Shown: piece by piece, positions 1-8,033 of the stretch | Layout of the letters: each line of letters opens with the position of its first letter | Numbering within the stretch: position 1 is the stretch's first letter | Origin: Ancylobacter vacuolatus | Lineage (GTDB): Bacteria > Pseudomonadota > Alphaproteobacteria > Rhizobiales > Xanthobacteraceae | Reading direction: 5' to 3' | Length of the DNA: 64,000 nt | Assembly: GCF_030813595.1 (NCBI RefSeq) | Contig: NZ_JAUSUH010000005.1 | Location: 1-64,000, forward strand | Position numbers and translations under genes: made by a program | The notes under the pieces: generated by a model | Told to the model about the DNA's origin: nothing | What the model saw: only the letters and a program-made list of their open reading frames with translations | Database searches by the model: none

Positions 1-297
1 GACGAGGTGTTCGAGCTGGAGGACATCAACTCCGAGTTCGCTCAAGCCGACGTGGCCTTCGTCATCGGCGCCAATGACGTGACCAACCCGGCGGCGAAGA
101 CCGATCCGACCTCGGCGATCTACGGCATGCCGATCCTCGACGTGGAAAAGGCCAAGACCGTGCTGTTCATCAAGCGCGGCATGGCGGCCGGCTATGCCGG
201 CGTCGAGAACGAGCTGTTCTTCCGCGACAACACGATGATGCTGTTCGCCGACGCCAAGAAGATGGTCGAGGACATTGTGAAGAACCTCAACCACTGA
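1..297 (+). CDS. pntB: NAD(P) transhydrogenase subunit beta, C-terminal end (partial)
   Basis: Last 98 codons of a gene that begins before the window. The product is the NADP(H)-binding domain III of the proton-translocating transhydrogenase, an inner-membrane complex that transfers hydride between NADH and NADP+ using the proton gradient. Visible family hallmarks are the [10 protein letters not shown] segment, the [12 protein letters not shown] segment and the [16 protein letters not shown] segment, which line the NADP(H) site on the cytoplasmic side. The frame closes with TGA at 295-297 and is followed by a strong hairpin terminator, so pntB appears to be the last gene of its operon. Identity is near certain although only the C-terminus is visible. 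Confidence 0.95.
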   Translation, partial: DEVFELEDINSEFAQADVAFVIGANDVTNPAAKTDPTSAIYGMPILDVEKAKTVLFIKRGMAAGYAGVENELFFRDNTMMLFADAKKMVEDIVKNLNH

Positions 298-626
298 CGC
301 CTTTGCCGCGAAAGTTGCCCGGCTTTCGCGATCAGCAAGGACGTGGGGAAGGAGGGGGCGGTTCGCCCCGGTCCGGGCAAACGCGAAGGTTGGCCGCTTT
401 GGCCGCATCGGCCGGATCGTCCACCTCACTGCACTCACGGGTCAGCCAGAAAATACCGGAAAGGCCCGCCCAAAGGCGGGCCTTTTTCGTCTGTGCGGGC
501 GGGGGCGGGTGGGTCCGATGCTGCGCTGCCGCAACGGATTTCATTGACGTCGTGTGTATTGCATACCAGACTTAGACCAAAGAAGAAGAAGCGTGACAGT
601 TGAGGCTCCACCCAGAGGGATACGCC
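298..626. other. Intergenic stretch with terminator
   Basis: 329 bases without a convincing gene. It holds a GC-rich run, the pntB terminator at 461-487, and a TTGACG hexamer at 544-549 that could be the -35 box of the CBS-domain gene, although no good -10 box follows it. Short open frames here have no recognisable content. Confidence 0.5.
461..487 (+). terminator. Rho-independent terminator after pntB
   Basis: A perfect 10-bp stem (461-470 with 475-484) closes a 4-base CAAA loop and runs into a T tract (483-487). This is a textbook intrinsic terminator, 164 bases after the pntB stop. Confidence 0.85.
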
Positions 627-1082
627 ATGCTTGTCGCCGATCTCATGAAGCTGAAAAGCGCCCGCGTGCCGACCATCCGCATGGCCGAAACCGTTGAAAT
701 GGCAGCGACATTACTCAACCGCGAGCGTATCGGCGCCGTGGTGGTGAAGGACGCCTGCGGCTCCGAGGGTGTCACCGTCGTCGGCATCTTCTCCGAGCGC
801 GACGTGGTGCGCGCGGTCGCCGAGCGCGGCGCGGCCGCCCTGCGGCTGACTGTGGGCGACCTGATGTCGCGCAACATGATCTCCTGCCGGATGGAAGACA
901 GCGTCGACCATGTCCGTGCCCTGATGGAGGAGCACCATGTGCGCCATCTCCCCGTCATGGAGGAGCATCAACTGGTCGGCGTGCTCAGCATCCGCGACGT
1001 CCTCTCCCACGATGTGCGGGCGGCGGCGACGCTGTCGGGCGAGGCGCGGGCGGGCGCGACGGCGCCGCCACTCCCGGCATAA
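627..1082 (+). CDS. CBS domain-pair protein
   Basis: 151-residue soluble protein made almost entirely of two tandem CBS motifs (about residues 8-65 and 75-130), the Bateman fold that binds adenosyl nucleotides and acts as an energy or redox sensor. The pattern VGIFSERDVVRAVAERG followed by DLMSRNMISC and then HLPVMEEHQLVGVLSIRDV is typical of stand-alone alphaproteobacterial CBS-pair proteins. I chose the ATG at 627 because AGAGGGA lies just upstream; an in-frame TTG at 600 is less likely. It is monocistronic, isolated by terminators on both sides. The ligand and partner cannot be told from sequence. Confidence 0.85.
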   Translation: MLVADLMKLKSARVPTIRMAETVEMAATLLNRERIGAVVVKDACGSEGVTVVGIFSERDVVRAVAERGAAALRLTVGDLMSRNMISCRMEDSVDHVRALMEEHHVRHLPVMEEHQLVGVLSIRDVLSHDVRAAATLSGEARAGATAPPLPA

Positions 1083-1100
1083 CTCCTTGAGATAAAATAA

Positions 1101-1129
1101 AAACCGCCCGGCAGGCCGCCGGGCGGTTT
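1101..1129. terminator. Bidirectional terminator between CBS gene and rpoH
   Basis: A perfect 12-bp stem (1101-1112 with 1118-1129) has A-runs on its left and T-runs on its right, so it can end both the CBS-domain gene (+) and rpoH (-), whose stop codons face each other. Confidence 0.85.
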
Positions 1130-1156
1130 CACGGTGATACAGGCACAGAGGCGCCG

Positions 1157-2068
1157 TCACATGGCGGGCGAATGGTCCTGCCGCATCGGCGCCGTCTCCA
1201 TCTGGTGCACGCGGTCGATCACCGCCTTCTGCACCTTCTCGAACGCCCGGACCTCAATCTGGCGCACCCGCTCGCGCGACACGCCGAACTCGGAGGCAAG
1301 GTCCTCCAGCGTCATCGGGTCGTCGGACAGGCGGCGGGCTTCGAAGATGCGGCGCTCGCGCTCATTGAGCACCGACAGGGCCCCGGACAACGCGCTGCGC
1401 CGGTTGTCCATCTCCTCATGCTCGACCAGCACCGATTCCTGGCTGTCGCTGTCATCGGCCAGCCAGTCCTGCCACTCACCCCCACCCTCGACATCGCCGC
1501 GCAACGGGGAGTTCAGCGAGGCGTCGCCGCCCAGCCGGCGGTTCATCTCGATCACTTCCTGCGCGGTGACGCCGAGCTTGGTCGCGATCTGCTGCACCTG
1601 GTCGGGACGCAGATCGCCTTCCTCCAGCGCGGAAATCTGGCTCTTGGCCTTGCGCAGATTGAAGAAAAGCTTCTTCTGTGCCGCCGTCGTGCCCATCTTC
1701 ACCAGGCTCCACGAGCGCAGGATGTACTCCTGGATCGAGGCCTTGATCCACCACATGGCATAGGTGGCGAGACGAAATCCCTTGTCGGGCTCGAAGCGCT
1801 TCACGGCCTGCATGAGGCCGACATTGCCCTCCGAGATGACCTCGGAGATCGGCAGGCCATAGCCGCGATAGCCCATGGCGATCTTGGCCACGAGACGCAG
1901 ATGGCTGGTGACGAGACGATGGGCGGCGTCGGGATCCTCGTGCTCGCGCCAGCGCTTGGCGAGCATATATTCTTCCTGCGGCTCCAGCATGGGGAACCGG
2001 CGGATTTCCGCGAGGTAGCGGCTCAGGCCACCTTCGGCGGACGGTAGGCTCATAGCGGAACGGGCCAT
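1157..2068 (-). CDS. rpoH: RNA polymerase heat-shock sigma factor RpoH
   Basis: 303-residue sigma-70-family factor. Region 2 (about 50-120) includes the -10 recognition stretch ending in YAMWWIKASIQEY. The RpoH box QKKLFFNLR sits at about 131-139 and distinguishes heat-shock sigma factors from other group 3 members. Region 4.2 carries a helix-turn-helix with GVSRERVRQIE near residues 262-272. It directs polymerase to heat-shock promoters such as groESL, dnaK and clp genes. Many alphaproteobacteria carry two rpoH copies, and I cannot say which one this is. The ATG at 2068 follows GGAGGG. The gene stands alone between a shared terminator and a spacer with its own promoter candidate. Confidence 0.97.
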   Translation of the reverse strand: MARSAMSLPSAEGGLSRYLAEIRRFPMLEPQEEYMLAKRWREHEDPDAAHRLVTSHLRLVAKIAMGYRGYGLPISEVISEGNVGLMQAVKRFEPDKGFRLATYAMWWIKASIQEYILRSWSLVKMGTTAAQKKLFFNLRKAKSQISALEEGDLRPDQVQQIATKLGVTAQEVIEMNRRLGGDASLNSPLRGDVEGGGEWQDWLADDSDSQESVLVEHEEMDNRRSALSGALSVLNERERRIFEARRLSDDPMTLEDLASEFGVSRERVRQIEVRAFEKVQKAVIDRVHQMETAPMRQDHSPAM

Positions 2069-2144
2069 GACTGCACCCTCCTTGTCTCACGGTCCCCATC
2101 AGCGGGCGACCGGCATGCGGCCGCTTTGCAGCCGGCCTCAACGT

Positions 2145-2174
2145 ATAATAGCAGGAAGAAGCCATTTTTGCGAA
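2145..2174 (-). promoter_or_regulatory. Candidate rpoH promoter
   Basis: On the minus strand a TTCGCA hexamer (2169-2174) is separated by 18 bases from TATTAT (2145-2150), about 80 bases upstream of the rpoH start. It is a plausible housekeeping promoter in otherwise GC-rich DNA, based on motif reading only. Confidence 0.35.
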
Positions 2175-2219
2175 AGCGCAAGGCGCGGCGCGGTCACGAA
2201 GCGTTGAGCCGGCGGCTGG

Positions 2220-3263
2220 TCAGCCGCCGGCCGCGAGTGTCTCCTGAAGGCGGGCAAGGTCGGCGGGCAACGGGCTCTCGAATGCCATGAAGTCGCCTGT
2301 CGCAGGATGCTCGAAGCCGAGCCGGGCAGCATGGAGAGCCTGCCGGCCAAGTCCGTCCAGCGCCTGGCGCGTGGTATCGGGAAGCCGGCTGGCGCGGGTG
2401 CGCTGGCCTACTCCATAGACCGTGTCGCCGAGAAGCGGGTGGCCGATATGGGCCATGTGGACGCGGATCTGGTGGGTGCGTCCGGTCTCCAGCTGGCACT
2501 CGACCAGGGACGCGATCGGGCGGCCCAGCGTGTCGGCATAGGTGGCGAGGCGCTGCCAGTGGGTGATGGCGAACCGCCCGCCCGTCCGCACTGCGATGCG
2601 CTCACGGGCCACGGGGTGGCGGGCAAGCGGCGCGTCAACCGTGCCGCTGGGCAGATCCGGTGCGCCCCAGATGAAGGCGAGATAGGCCCGCTCCAGCGGG
2701 CCGGTGCGGCCGTGATCGGCGAACTGGGCGGCGAGCCTCTTATGGGCGCGGTCATTCTTAGCCACGACGATGAGGCCGGACGTGTCCTTGTCCAGCCGGT
2801 GGACGATGCCGGGGCGTCGGACCCCGCCAATGCCGGACAGGCTGGCCCCGCAATGGAACAGCAGCGCATTGACCAGCGTGCCGTCCGGGCTGCCCGGCGC
2901 CGGGTGCACCACCATGCCGGCAGGCTTGTCGACGACGATCAGATGGTCGTCCTCATAGACGATGTTCAACGCGATATCCTGCGCCGCCGGCGTGGCGTCC
3001 TCGGGCTCGGGCACCTCGACACTGTAGCTCTCGCCCGCAACCGCCTTCGCCGAGCCGCCGGCAATCGGCTGGCCGGCGCGCTGGACCCGTCCCTCGGCGA
3101 TCAATGCCTGCAGGCGGGTGCGGCTGAACTCCGGCAGGTGCCGCGCCAGAACGCGATCGAGCCGAAGCCCTTCATCCTCCGGCCCGACGGTGATATCGAC
3201 GCGCGTCGCGACCACCTCCGGCGCGACGTCGTCCATCTCCTCGTTGAGTTCCGGTGCCGGCAT
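2220..3263 (-). CDS. rluD: 23S rRNA pseudouridine synthase, RluA/RluD family
   Basis: 347-residue enzyme that converts uridines to pseudouridine in 23S rRNA (helix 69 for RluD). An N-terminal S4 RNA-binding domain spans about residues 20-75 (LDRVLARHLPEFSRTRLQALI). The catalytic domain has the diagnostic HRLDKDTSG motif with the catalytic aspartate at D148, then GRTHQIRVHMAHIGHPLLGD in the C-terminal half. The frame stays open upstream to 3719, but the family's N-terminus begins near the ATG at 3263, and upstream residues look like out-of-frame translation of the neighbouring gene. The start codon overlaps that of the divergent membrane-protein gene by two bases, an unusual arrangement. Confidence 0.93.
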   Translation of the reverse strand: MPAPELNEEMDDVAPEVVATRVDITVGPEDEGLRLDRVLARHLPEFSRTRLQALIAEGRVQRAGQPIAGGSAKAVAGESYSVEVPEPEDATPAAQDIALNIVYEDDHLIVVDKPAGMVVHPAPGSPDGTLVNALLFHCGASLSGIGGVRRPGIVHRLDKDTSGLIVVAKNDRAHKRLAAQFADHGRTGPLERAYLAFIWGAPDLPSGTVDAPLARHPVARERIAVRTGGRFAITHWQRLATYADTLGRPIASLVECQLETGRTHQIRVHMAHIGHPLLGDTVYGVGQRTRASRLPDTTRQALDGLGRQALHAARLGFEHPATGDFMAFESPLPADLARLQETLAAGG

Positions 3264-3600
3264 GACTTCTCCTGATTCAGACGACAAGCTCGACCCTGCG
3301 GCCGAGCGGGTGCTGCGCCGGATGCGCCGCTTCGCCGCCTTCTCGGGGCTTATCATGCTTCTGGGCTTTCTCGCCGTCTTCGGTGCCATCGGATACAAGC
3401 TGATGAGCGGCAGGAAAAGCACCCCGGCTGAAATCGCCGGCACGATCCAGCTGCCAAAGGGGGCTGAGGTACGCGCGGCGGTCGTCTCCGGCGATCTCAT
3501 TGCGGTGACGGTAGCGCGCGAGGGCCGGGTCGAGACGCATCTGTTCGATCTGGAAACCCGCGCGCCGCGCGGCGTGCTCGGCTTCGCCAGCGCGCCCTGA
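3262..3600 (+). CDS. Small single-pass membrane protein next to rluD
   Basis: 112 residues: a charged N-terminal segment (1-30), one strongly hydrophobic helix (about 31-52, FSGLIMLLGFLAVFGAIGY) and a C-terminal domain of alternating beta-like segments (LPKGAEVRAAVVSGDLIAVTV, then ETHLFDL). This predicts an inner-membrane protein with its C-terminal part in the periplasm. I recall similar small proteins beside RluA-family genes in alphaproteobacteria but assign no function. The ATG at 3262 lies two bases inside the start codon of the oppositely oriented rluD, so each gene's promoter must lie within the other's coding sequence. Codon use is like that of true genes here. Confidence 0.7.
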   Translation: MTSPDSDDKLDPAAERVLRRMRRFAAFSGLIMLLGFLAVFGAIGYKLMSGRKSTPAEIAGTIQLPKGAEVRAAVVSGDLIAVTVAREGRVETHLFDLETRAPRGVLGFASAP

Positions 3601-3711
3601 GCGCGGACGGGGAGGGCTGTCCTGCACAGTGCCGGTGGAAAAACCGCCGCCACCCGGCCATGGCGCTTGATCACGCGGCCAAACCGCTCTATGAGACCGG
3701 CCTGCCTAGAT

Positions 3712-3786
3712 GCGCCCATCGTCTAGCGGTTAGGACGTCGCCCTCTCACGGCGAAAACCGGGGTTCGATTCCCCGTGGGCGCGCCA
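3712..3786 (+). tRNA. tRNA-Glu (anticodon CTC)
   Basis: A 75-base cloverleaf with CCA encoded. Acceptor arms 3712-3718 and 3776-3782 pair fully, the discriminator base is G3783 and CCA is 3784-3786. The T arm carries GGTTCGATTCC, and the anticodon loop CTCTCAC has CTC in the centre, which reads GAG. The D arm has GTCTAGCGGTTAGGAC, typical of tRNA-Glu. Confidence 0.97.
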
Positions 3787-3856
3787 GCACTTTCAAAGGG
3801 TTAGCTCCCTGCTGGCTGCGGAAAATCAAAACGTACGGAAGATATGTGGAATAGGT

Positions 3857-3876
3857 GCTCCCATGCTCATGGGAGC
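3857..3876. repeat. Perfect inverted repeat (hairpin)
   Basis: GCTCCCATG (3857-3865) and its complement CATGGGAGC (3868-3876) flank a two-base loop. No T tract follows. Its role is unknown; it lies 70 bases past tRNA-Glu. Confidence 0.6.
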
Positions 3877-3904
3877 CCTGGTTAGCTTCCGCGCTCTTCA
3901 GACA

Positions 3905-3934
3905 AAAGGCGACGGGCCTTCGGCTGTCGCCTTT
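3905..3934 (+). terminator. Possible terminator or processing hairpin after tRNA-Glu
   Basis: A 9-bp stem (3905-3913 with 3926-3934) ends in TTT, with an inner GCC/GGC pairing around a TTC loop. It could end the tRNA transcript, but the T run is short. Confidence 0.4.
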
Positions 3935-4548
3935 GGATGGAAGCGGAAGTCCGACCCAACTCTCCTCGTCATCCTCCGGCGGGTTGACGACGACCGACAT
4001 GGCGCTGCCTGCATTGCGTGATCGGCAGCGAGAGTGGGTTCTCAGCGTCGCCCTGGAGCCTGACCTTGTCGTTGAACATGCCAAGGTGACGGGCCACGTT
4101 CTCCATCCCTTGTCGCGGTCGCGCAGTCTGACCTCAGTCCGTCCCTTGTGGCCTTGACCCCATTGAACAGCCGAAGGGCGGAGCCGGACAGCTGGTTCGT
4201 GTCCGTCGCCTGGGCCCGACCAATACCCCGGCCATTGCACTTCGGACATCGCGGGTGCGGGCTAAGCGTGGGGGCACCCCAGGCGTCGAGATCACAAAAT
4301 GCCGGGTCGTTCACGTGGCGGAACAAGTCGCCCTCTCGGGAGGAAACTGGCGGCGCTCCGTCGACGCCCTGAGGTGTCTTGAGGTCGACGCGCGCGATCG
4401 GCCCGGCCGGAGCGGTTAGCTTCTCTGCCTAGGCGCATCGACCTGTGCCGCGCATTCCAAGAGCCGTGCGCAGGTAGGTGGCGCGGGTTGGATCTCGGCA
4501 GGCGTTGTGTCGACATGCCTGCCTTTGGGCGGATGATCGGGGCGTCGG

Positions 4549-6150
4549 TCAGGCGGTCGCGCCCCGTGTGTGTGTCTGGTGGATCTCGATCAGGCTGGGG
4601 CCGTTGCGCTCATTGGCCGAGGCGAGCGCGGCGGCCAGTTCCTCGACATCGGCGAGGCGCGTGGCCGGCACGCCATAGGCCTGCGCCACAGTGAGAAAGT
4701 CCGGCGCCGAGGGCTTCACCCCTTCCGGAGTGATGCCGTTCTCGATCATGTAGTTCTCGATCTCCTGATAGCCGTCATTGTTCCAGACGAGGAAGATCAC
4801 CTTCGCCCCCGCATCCACCGCCGAGCCGATTTCGGCGAGGGAGAACTGGAAGCCGCCATCGCCGGTGAGACAGACGATGGGGCGTCCGGGTGCGCCAAGC
4901 GCGGCGCCGATGGCGGCCGGCGGCCCATAGCCCAGCGCGCCAAAGCCCGTTGCCGCGTTGAACCAGGAGAGCGGGCGGCCGAGATCGAGATAGAGATTGC
5001 CGGCATAGACCGCCTGGGTGGAATCGCCGACGACGATGGCGTCGGGCAGGGCGGCATAGATCGCGCCAATCACGCCGATCTCGGTGCGGATTTTCGGCGT
5101 CAGGCCTTGCCACGCCGCCTCGCGCACTGCCGCCGCCCGCGTCGCGCCGTCGCCCGTGCGGGCGGTGACGAGCGGGGCGAGGCCCTCCGCCACCGCTTCC
5201 ACCGTGGAGAGCACGGCGATATCGGCGCGGGGTTCGCGGGAGAGCTGGAGCGCGTCGATGTCGACGCGCACAAAGCTGGCGATCGGCGGGAAATGGCCGT
5301 CGGCATACATGTCGTAATCGGTCTGGCCCATTTCTGTGCCCAGCCCGAGGACGAGGTCGGCGCCGGCGATGAGTTCGCGGGTTGTGGCGAGGCTCGGGCT
5401 CGCCGGCACGCGCAGTGGATGGCCGGCCAGCATTCCCCGCGCATTGACGGTCATGACGACAGGCGCGTCGAGCCTTTCCGCCAGCGCCTGCACCGCGCCG
5501 GCCGCCGAGACGGCGCCGCCGCCGCACATCAGTACGATGCGTCGGGCATGGTCGCACAGCGCGGCGATCTCGCGAAGCGTCGTCGGGGCCGCGCCGGGCC
5601 GGGCGGGCAGGGTGGCCTTCGCGACGACCTCGCTCGCGGGCAGTGGCATCACATCGGTCGGTATCTCGATATGCACCGGCCCAGGTCGCGCCGAGCCCAT
5701 GACGGCGAAGGCCTGCGCGACAACCGAGGCGAGCTCCGCCGGATCGTTCAGCGTCCAGGACGCGGTGGCGAAGCTCTTCATCAGCGCCGACTGATCGGGC
5801 AATTCGTGCAGGCACCCTAGGCCCTGGCCGAGCGAGGAGCGCCGGTTGACGCCGGAAATGACCAGCATGGGCACGGAATCCTGCCGTGCCTGTGCCATGG
5901 CGGTGATGGTGTTGGTGAGCCCTGGGCCGGTGATAACAAGCGCGACGCCCGGCTTGCCGGTGACGCGGGCATAGCCATCGGCCATGAAACCCGCGCCCTG
6001 TTCATGGCGCGGCGTGATGTGGCGGATCGCCGACCCGGCGAGCCCGCGATAGAGCTCGACCGTGTGGACGCCGGGAATGCCGAACACCACCTCGACGCCA
6101 TTGGCTTGCAGGAGGTCGATCAGCACCTCCCCGACCGTCTTAACACCCAT
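4549..6150 (-). CDS. aruI: ThDP-dependent 2-ketoarginine (5-guanidino-2-oxopentanoate) decarboxylase
   Basis: 533-residue thiamine-diphosphate enzyme of the acetolactate synthase/pyruvate decarboxylase superfamily. The catalytic ThDP glutamate is E50 in PRHEQGAGFMADGYAR, and the C-terminal ThDP/Mg motif is GDGGFQFSLAEIGSA with the paired NN of VWNNDGY. It is shorter than genuine acetolactate synthases and is encoded directly downstream of an AruH-like transaminase. That pairing is the hallmark of the arginine transaminase pathway, in which AruI converts 2-ketoarginine to 4-guanidinobutyraldehyde. Acetolactate synthase activity remains an alternative from sequence alone. It is the last gene of the operon hydrolase-tetR-aruH-aruI. 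The dehydrogenase and 4-guanidinobutyrase needed next are not in the window. Confidence 0.8.
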   Translation of the reverse strand: MGVKTVGEVLIDLLQANGVEVVFGIPGVHTVELYRGLAGSAIRHITPRHEQGAGFMADGYARVTGKPGVALVITGPGLTNTITAMAQARQDSVPMLVISGVNRRSSLGQGLGCLHELPDQSALMKSFATASWTLNDPAELASVVAQAFAVMGSARPGPVHIEIPTDVMPLPASEVVAKATLPARPGAAPTTLREIAALCDHARRIVLMCGGGAVSAAGAVQALAERLDAPVVMTVNARGMLAGHPLRVPASPSLATTRELIAGADLVLGLGTEMGQTDYDMYADGHFPPIASFVRVDIDALQLSREPRADIAVLSTVEAVAEGLAPLVTARTGDGATRAAAVREAAWQGLTPKIRTEIGVIGAIYAALPDAIVVGDSTQAVYAGNLYLDLGRPLSWFNAATGFGALGYGPPAAIGAALGAPGRPIVCLTGDGGFQFSLAEIGSAVDAGAKVIFLVWNNDGYQEIENYMIENGITPEGVKPSAPDFLTVAQAYGVPATRLADVEELAAALASANERNGPSLIEIHQTHTRGATA

Positions 6151-6196
6151 GCCCGTTCTCCAGATCCGCCACGCCGCCGCTGTCGCCCAATCGTTC

Positions 6197-7387
6197 CTAG
6201 GCCCGCCGGACCTTCCGCCGCCCCGAGCGTGCGGCCAGCGCCGCCATCCGCCGGCACGCTTCCTCGATCCTATCGTCCGGGACGGTCAGGCTGAGGCGGA
6301 CGAAATTGTTGCCGCCGGCGCCGAAGGAGGAGCCCGGCATGACCGCGACCTCCTCCTCGTCGAGCAGGGCCCGGGCAAAGTCCTCGCCACTCATGCCGGT
6401 GCCGCTCACATCGACGACGATGAACATGCCGGCCTCGGGCGGGAAGGGCACCAGCTCCGGTGCGCCCGACAGCGCGGCGAGGATGATGTCGACGCGCCGG
6501 CGATAGGAGCGGCGCATGATCTCCGACGTGTCGACGGGGTTATCGAGCGCATAGGCGGTCATGTCGGCGATGAAGGGTTGCTGCCCGAACAGCATGGTCT
6601 CGGAGACCGACAGCAGCCGGGAGCACAGTTCCGCCGGCCCGATCGCCCAGCCGCTGCGGAAGCCAGGCGCGGCGTGCGACTTCGAGATGGAGGAGCAGGC
6701 GATGGTGCGCTCGGCCAGCGCGGGCATGTCGAAGGGCGAAGCGAAGCGGCCCTCAAGGATCAGTTCCTCATAGACTTCGTCGGAGACAATCCAGAGGTCG
6801 TGCCGACGGCACACCTCGCCAATGGCGGCGATCTCCTCGGCGGTCAACACGGCGCCGGTCGGGTTGTGCGGCGTGTTGAGCAGCAGCACACGGCACTGTG
6901 GCGTGAGGACCCGCTCAAGATCCTCGGCCTGCATGTGGAAGCCCTTTTCCGGGCGCAGCGGCACGGGGACCATGTCGGCACCGGTCGCGCGGACCACGCC
7001 TTCATAGGTGGCGTAGAACGGATCGCCCACCAGCACCGCGTCGCCTGTCTCGACGAGACCGAGCATGACGGCGAAAAGCGCCGTCTGGGTGCCGGGGAAG
7101 CACAGCACGTTCTCGGCCGTGACGCCCGGCCGGCGCCGGGCATATTTGCGCACCAGCGCGTCGACGACGGTCGGCTCGCCGCGTCCGTTCGAATAGCGGT
7201 GGCGGCCGGCGGTCATGGAGCGGGTCGCCTCGGCGATCAGCCGCTCATGCGGCGGAAGGTCGGGCTCGCCGATCGTCAGCTCGATGATCGGCACCCCCTT
7301 TCCCTTGCGACGGCGCGCCTCGACATGCACCGCCCACTTCTCGGAGCCGAGGCGGGCCAGCCTATCGGTGATGGATGCGTAGCGCAT
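6197..7387 (-). CDS. aruH: Arginine:pyruvate-type aminotransferase (fold type I, class I/II)
   Basis: 396-residue PLP aminotransferase. The PLP-binding lysine is K236 in SSISKSHAAPGFRSGW, the substrate-carboxylate and PLP contacts are in NTPHNPTG (171-178) and SDEVYEEL, and the N-terminus MRYASITDRLA resembles Pseudomonas AruH over its whole length as I recall it. It would transfer the alpha-amino group of arginine to pyruvate, giving 2-ketoarginine and alanine, the substrate for the ThDP enzyme encoded 46 bases downstream. Its start lies 26 bases inside the end of the TetR gene, so the two are probably translationally coupled. Specificity for arginine rests on the aruI neighbour and the basic-amino-acid importer across the divergent promoter. 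Confidence 0.82.
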   Translation of the reverse strand: MRYASITDRLARLGSEKWAVHVEARRRKGKGVPIIELTIGEPDLPPHERLIAEATRSMTAGRHRYSNGRGEPTVVDALVRKYARRRPGVTAENVLCFPGTQTALFAVMLGLVETGDAVLVGDPFYATYEGVVRATGADMVPVPLRPEKGFHMQAEDLERVLTPQCRVLLLNTPHNPTGAVLTAEEIAAIGEVCRRHDLWIVSDEVYEELILEGRFASPFDMPALAERTIACSSISKSHAAPGFRSGWAIGPAELCSRLLSVSETMLFGQQPFIADMTAYALDNPVDTSEIMRRSYRRRVDIILAALSGAPELVPFPPEAGMFIVVDVSGTGMSGEDFARALLDEEEVAVMPGSSFGAGGNNFVRLSLTVPDDRIEEACRRMAALAARSGRRKVRRA

Positions 7388-8033
7388 CGCGGTACTCCCG
7401 GTCCGGCTCGGATTGGGTTGGCGCGGCGATCGGGTGGCCGATCAGCGCCTCGATGGAGGAGAAGGCGATCGAGACCAGCTCGCCCTCCCCGAAAAGTTCA
7501 CCGGCGAGGCAGCCTTCCAGCCAGAGGCCGTCGAGGATGCCGTTCATGGCGATGGCGAGGGTGCGGTCGCGCGCCGGATCGGCCGCCATGCCCCTGGCGG
7601 CAAAGAAGTCCGCCAGAAGCTGCTCCAGCTCCTGGCGGAAGCTCAGATAGCCCTCGCGGTGGATCGCCGCGAGTGCCGGGTCGACGCTGACCCGGCTGAT
7701 GAAGGCAGCCCAGAGCGACAGGCTCCGGCTGTTGGCAACCGGCTCGGTCAGGTTGACGAAGATGAAGCTGGAAAGCCGCTCCTCCGGCGTGCCGTCCAGG
7801 TTCTTCGCCTTCTCGGTCAGCCGGGCGATGAGCACCTTGTAGGCTTCCTGGAGGATAACCTCCTTCGACGCGAAGTAGTGCCGGATCAGGCCGGCCGTCA
7901 CGCCGGCCTTGTTGGCGATCTGGCGCACGGTTGCGCCCTGCAGCCCGGCTTCGGAAATGCAGTCGAGTGTCGCCTCGATGAGGTCGTGACGCCGCTCGGC
8001 CTCGGTGGCCCTATGGAAGTCTCGGCGGCTCAT
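7362..8033 (-). CDS. TetR/AcrR-family transcriptional regulator (BetI-like)
   Basis: 223 residues. The N-terminal helix-turn-helix spans about residues 15-60 (HDLIEATLDCISEAGLQGATVRQIANKAGVTAGLIRHYFASKE), a standard TetR DNA-binding domain, followed by an all-helical ligand domain of the BetI-like C-terminal type. I chose the ATG at 8033, which overlaps the stop of the upstream gene (ATGA), because residues encoded further upstream do not resemble TetR proteins. It is embedded in the operon and probably autoregulates it and the divergent importer genes from the 8909-9154 spacer. The effector may be arginine or a guanidino intermediate. Confidence 0.88.
   Translation of the reverse strand: MSRRDFHRATEAERRHDLIEATLDCISEAGLQGATVRQIANKAGVTAGLIRHYFASKEVILQEAYKVLIARLTEKAKNLDGTPEERLSSFIFVNLTEPVANSRSLSLWAAFISRVSVDPALAAIHREGYLSFRQELEQLLADFFAARGMAADPARDRTLAIAMNGILDGLWLEGCLAGELFGEGELVSIAFSSIEALIGHPIAAPTQSEPDREYRDALRIHHR

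Larger units (their letters stand above)
3787..4548. other. Gene-poor stretch downstream of tRNA-Glu
   Basis: About 760 bases with no recognisable gene. Open frames on both strands are short and look like nothing I know; one minus-strand frame near 4230-4320 contains a CPKCNGRG segment that resembles a zinc-binding knuckle but has no good start or family context. The stretch has two hairpins (3857-3876 and 3905-3934) and an 11-base repeat of part of the tRNA anticodon arm at 4327-4337. It may be decayed remains of an element once inserted at the tRNA, but I see no integrase and no matching attachment site. Confidence 0.4.

Noticed and set aside
3264..3719. N-terminal extension of RluD to a start at 3719
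   Set aside because: The residues are antisense to the small membrane-protein gene and unlike any RluD N-terminus.
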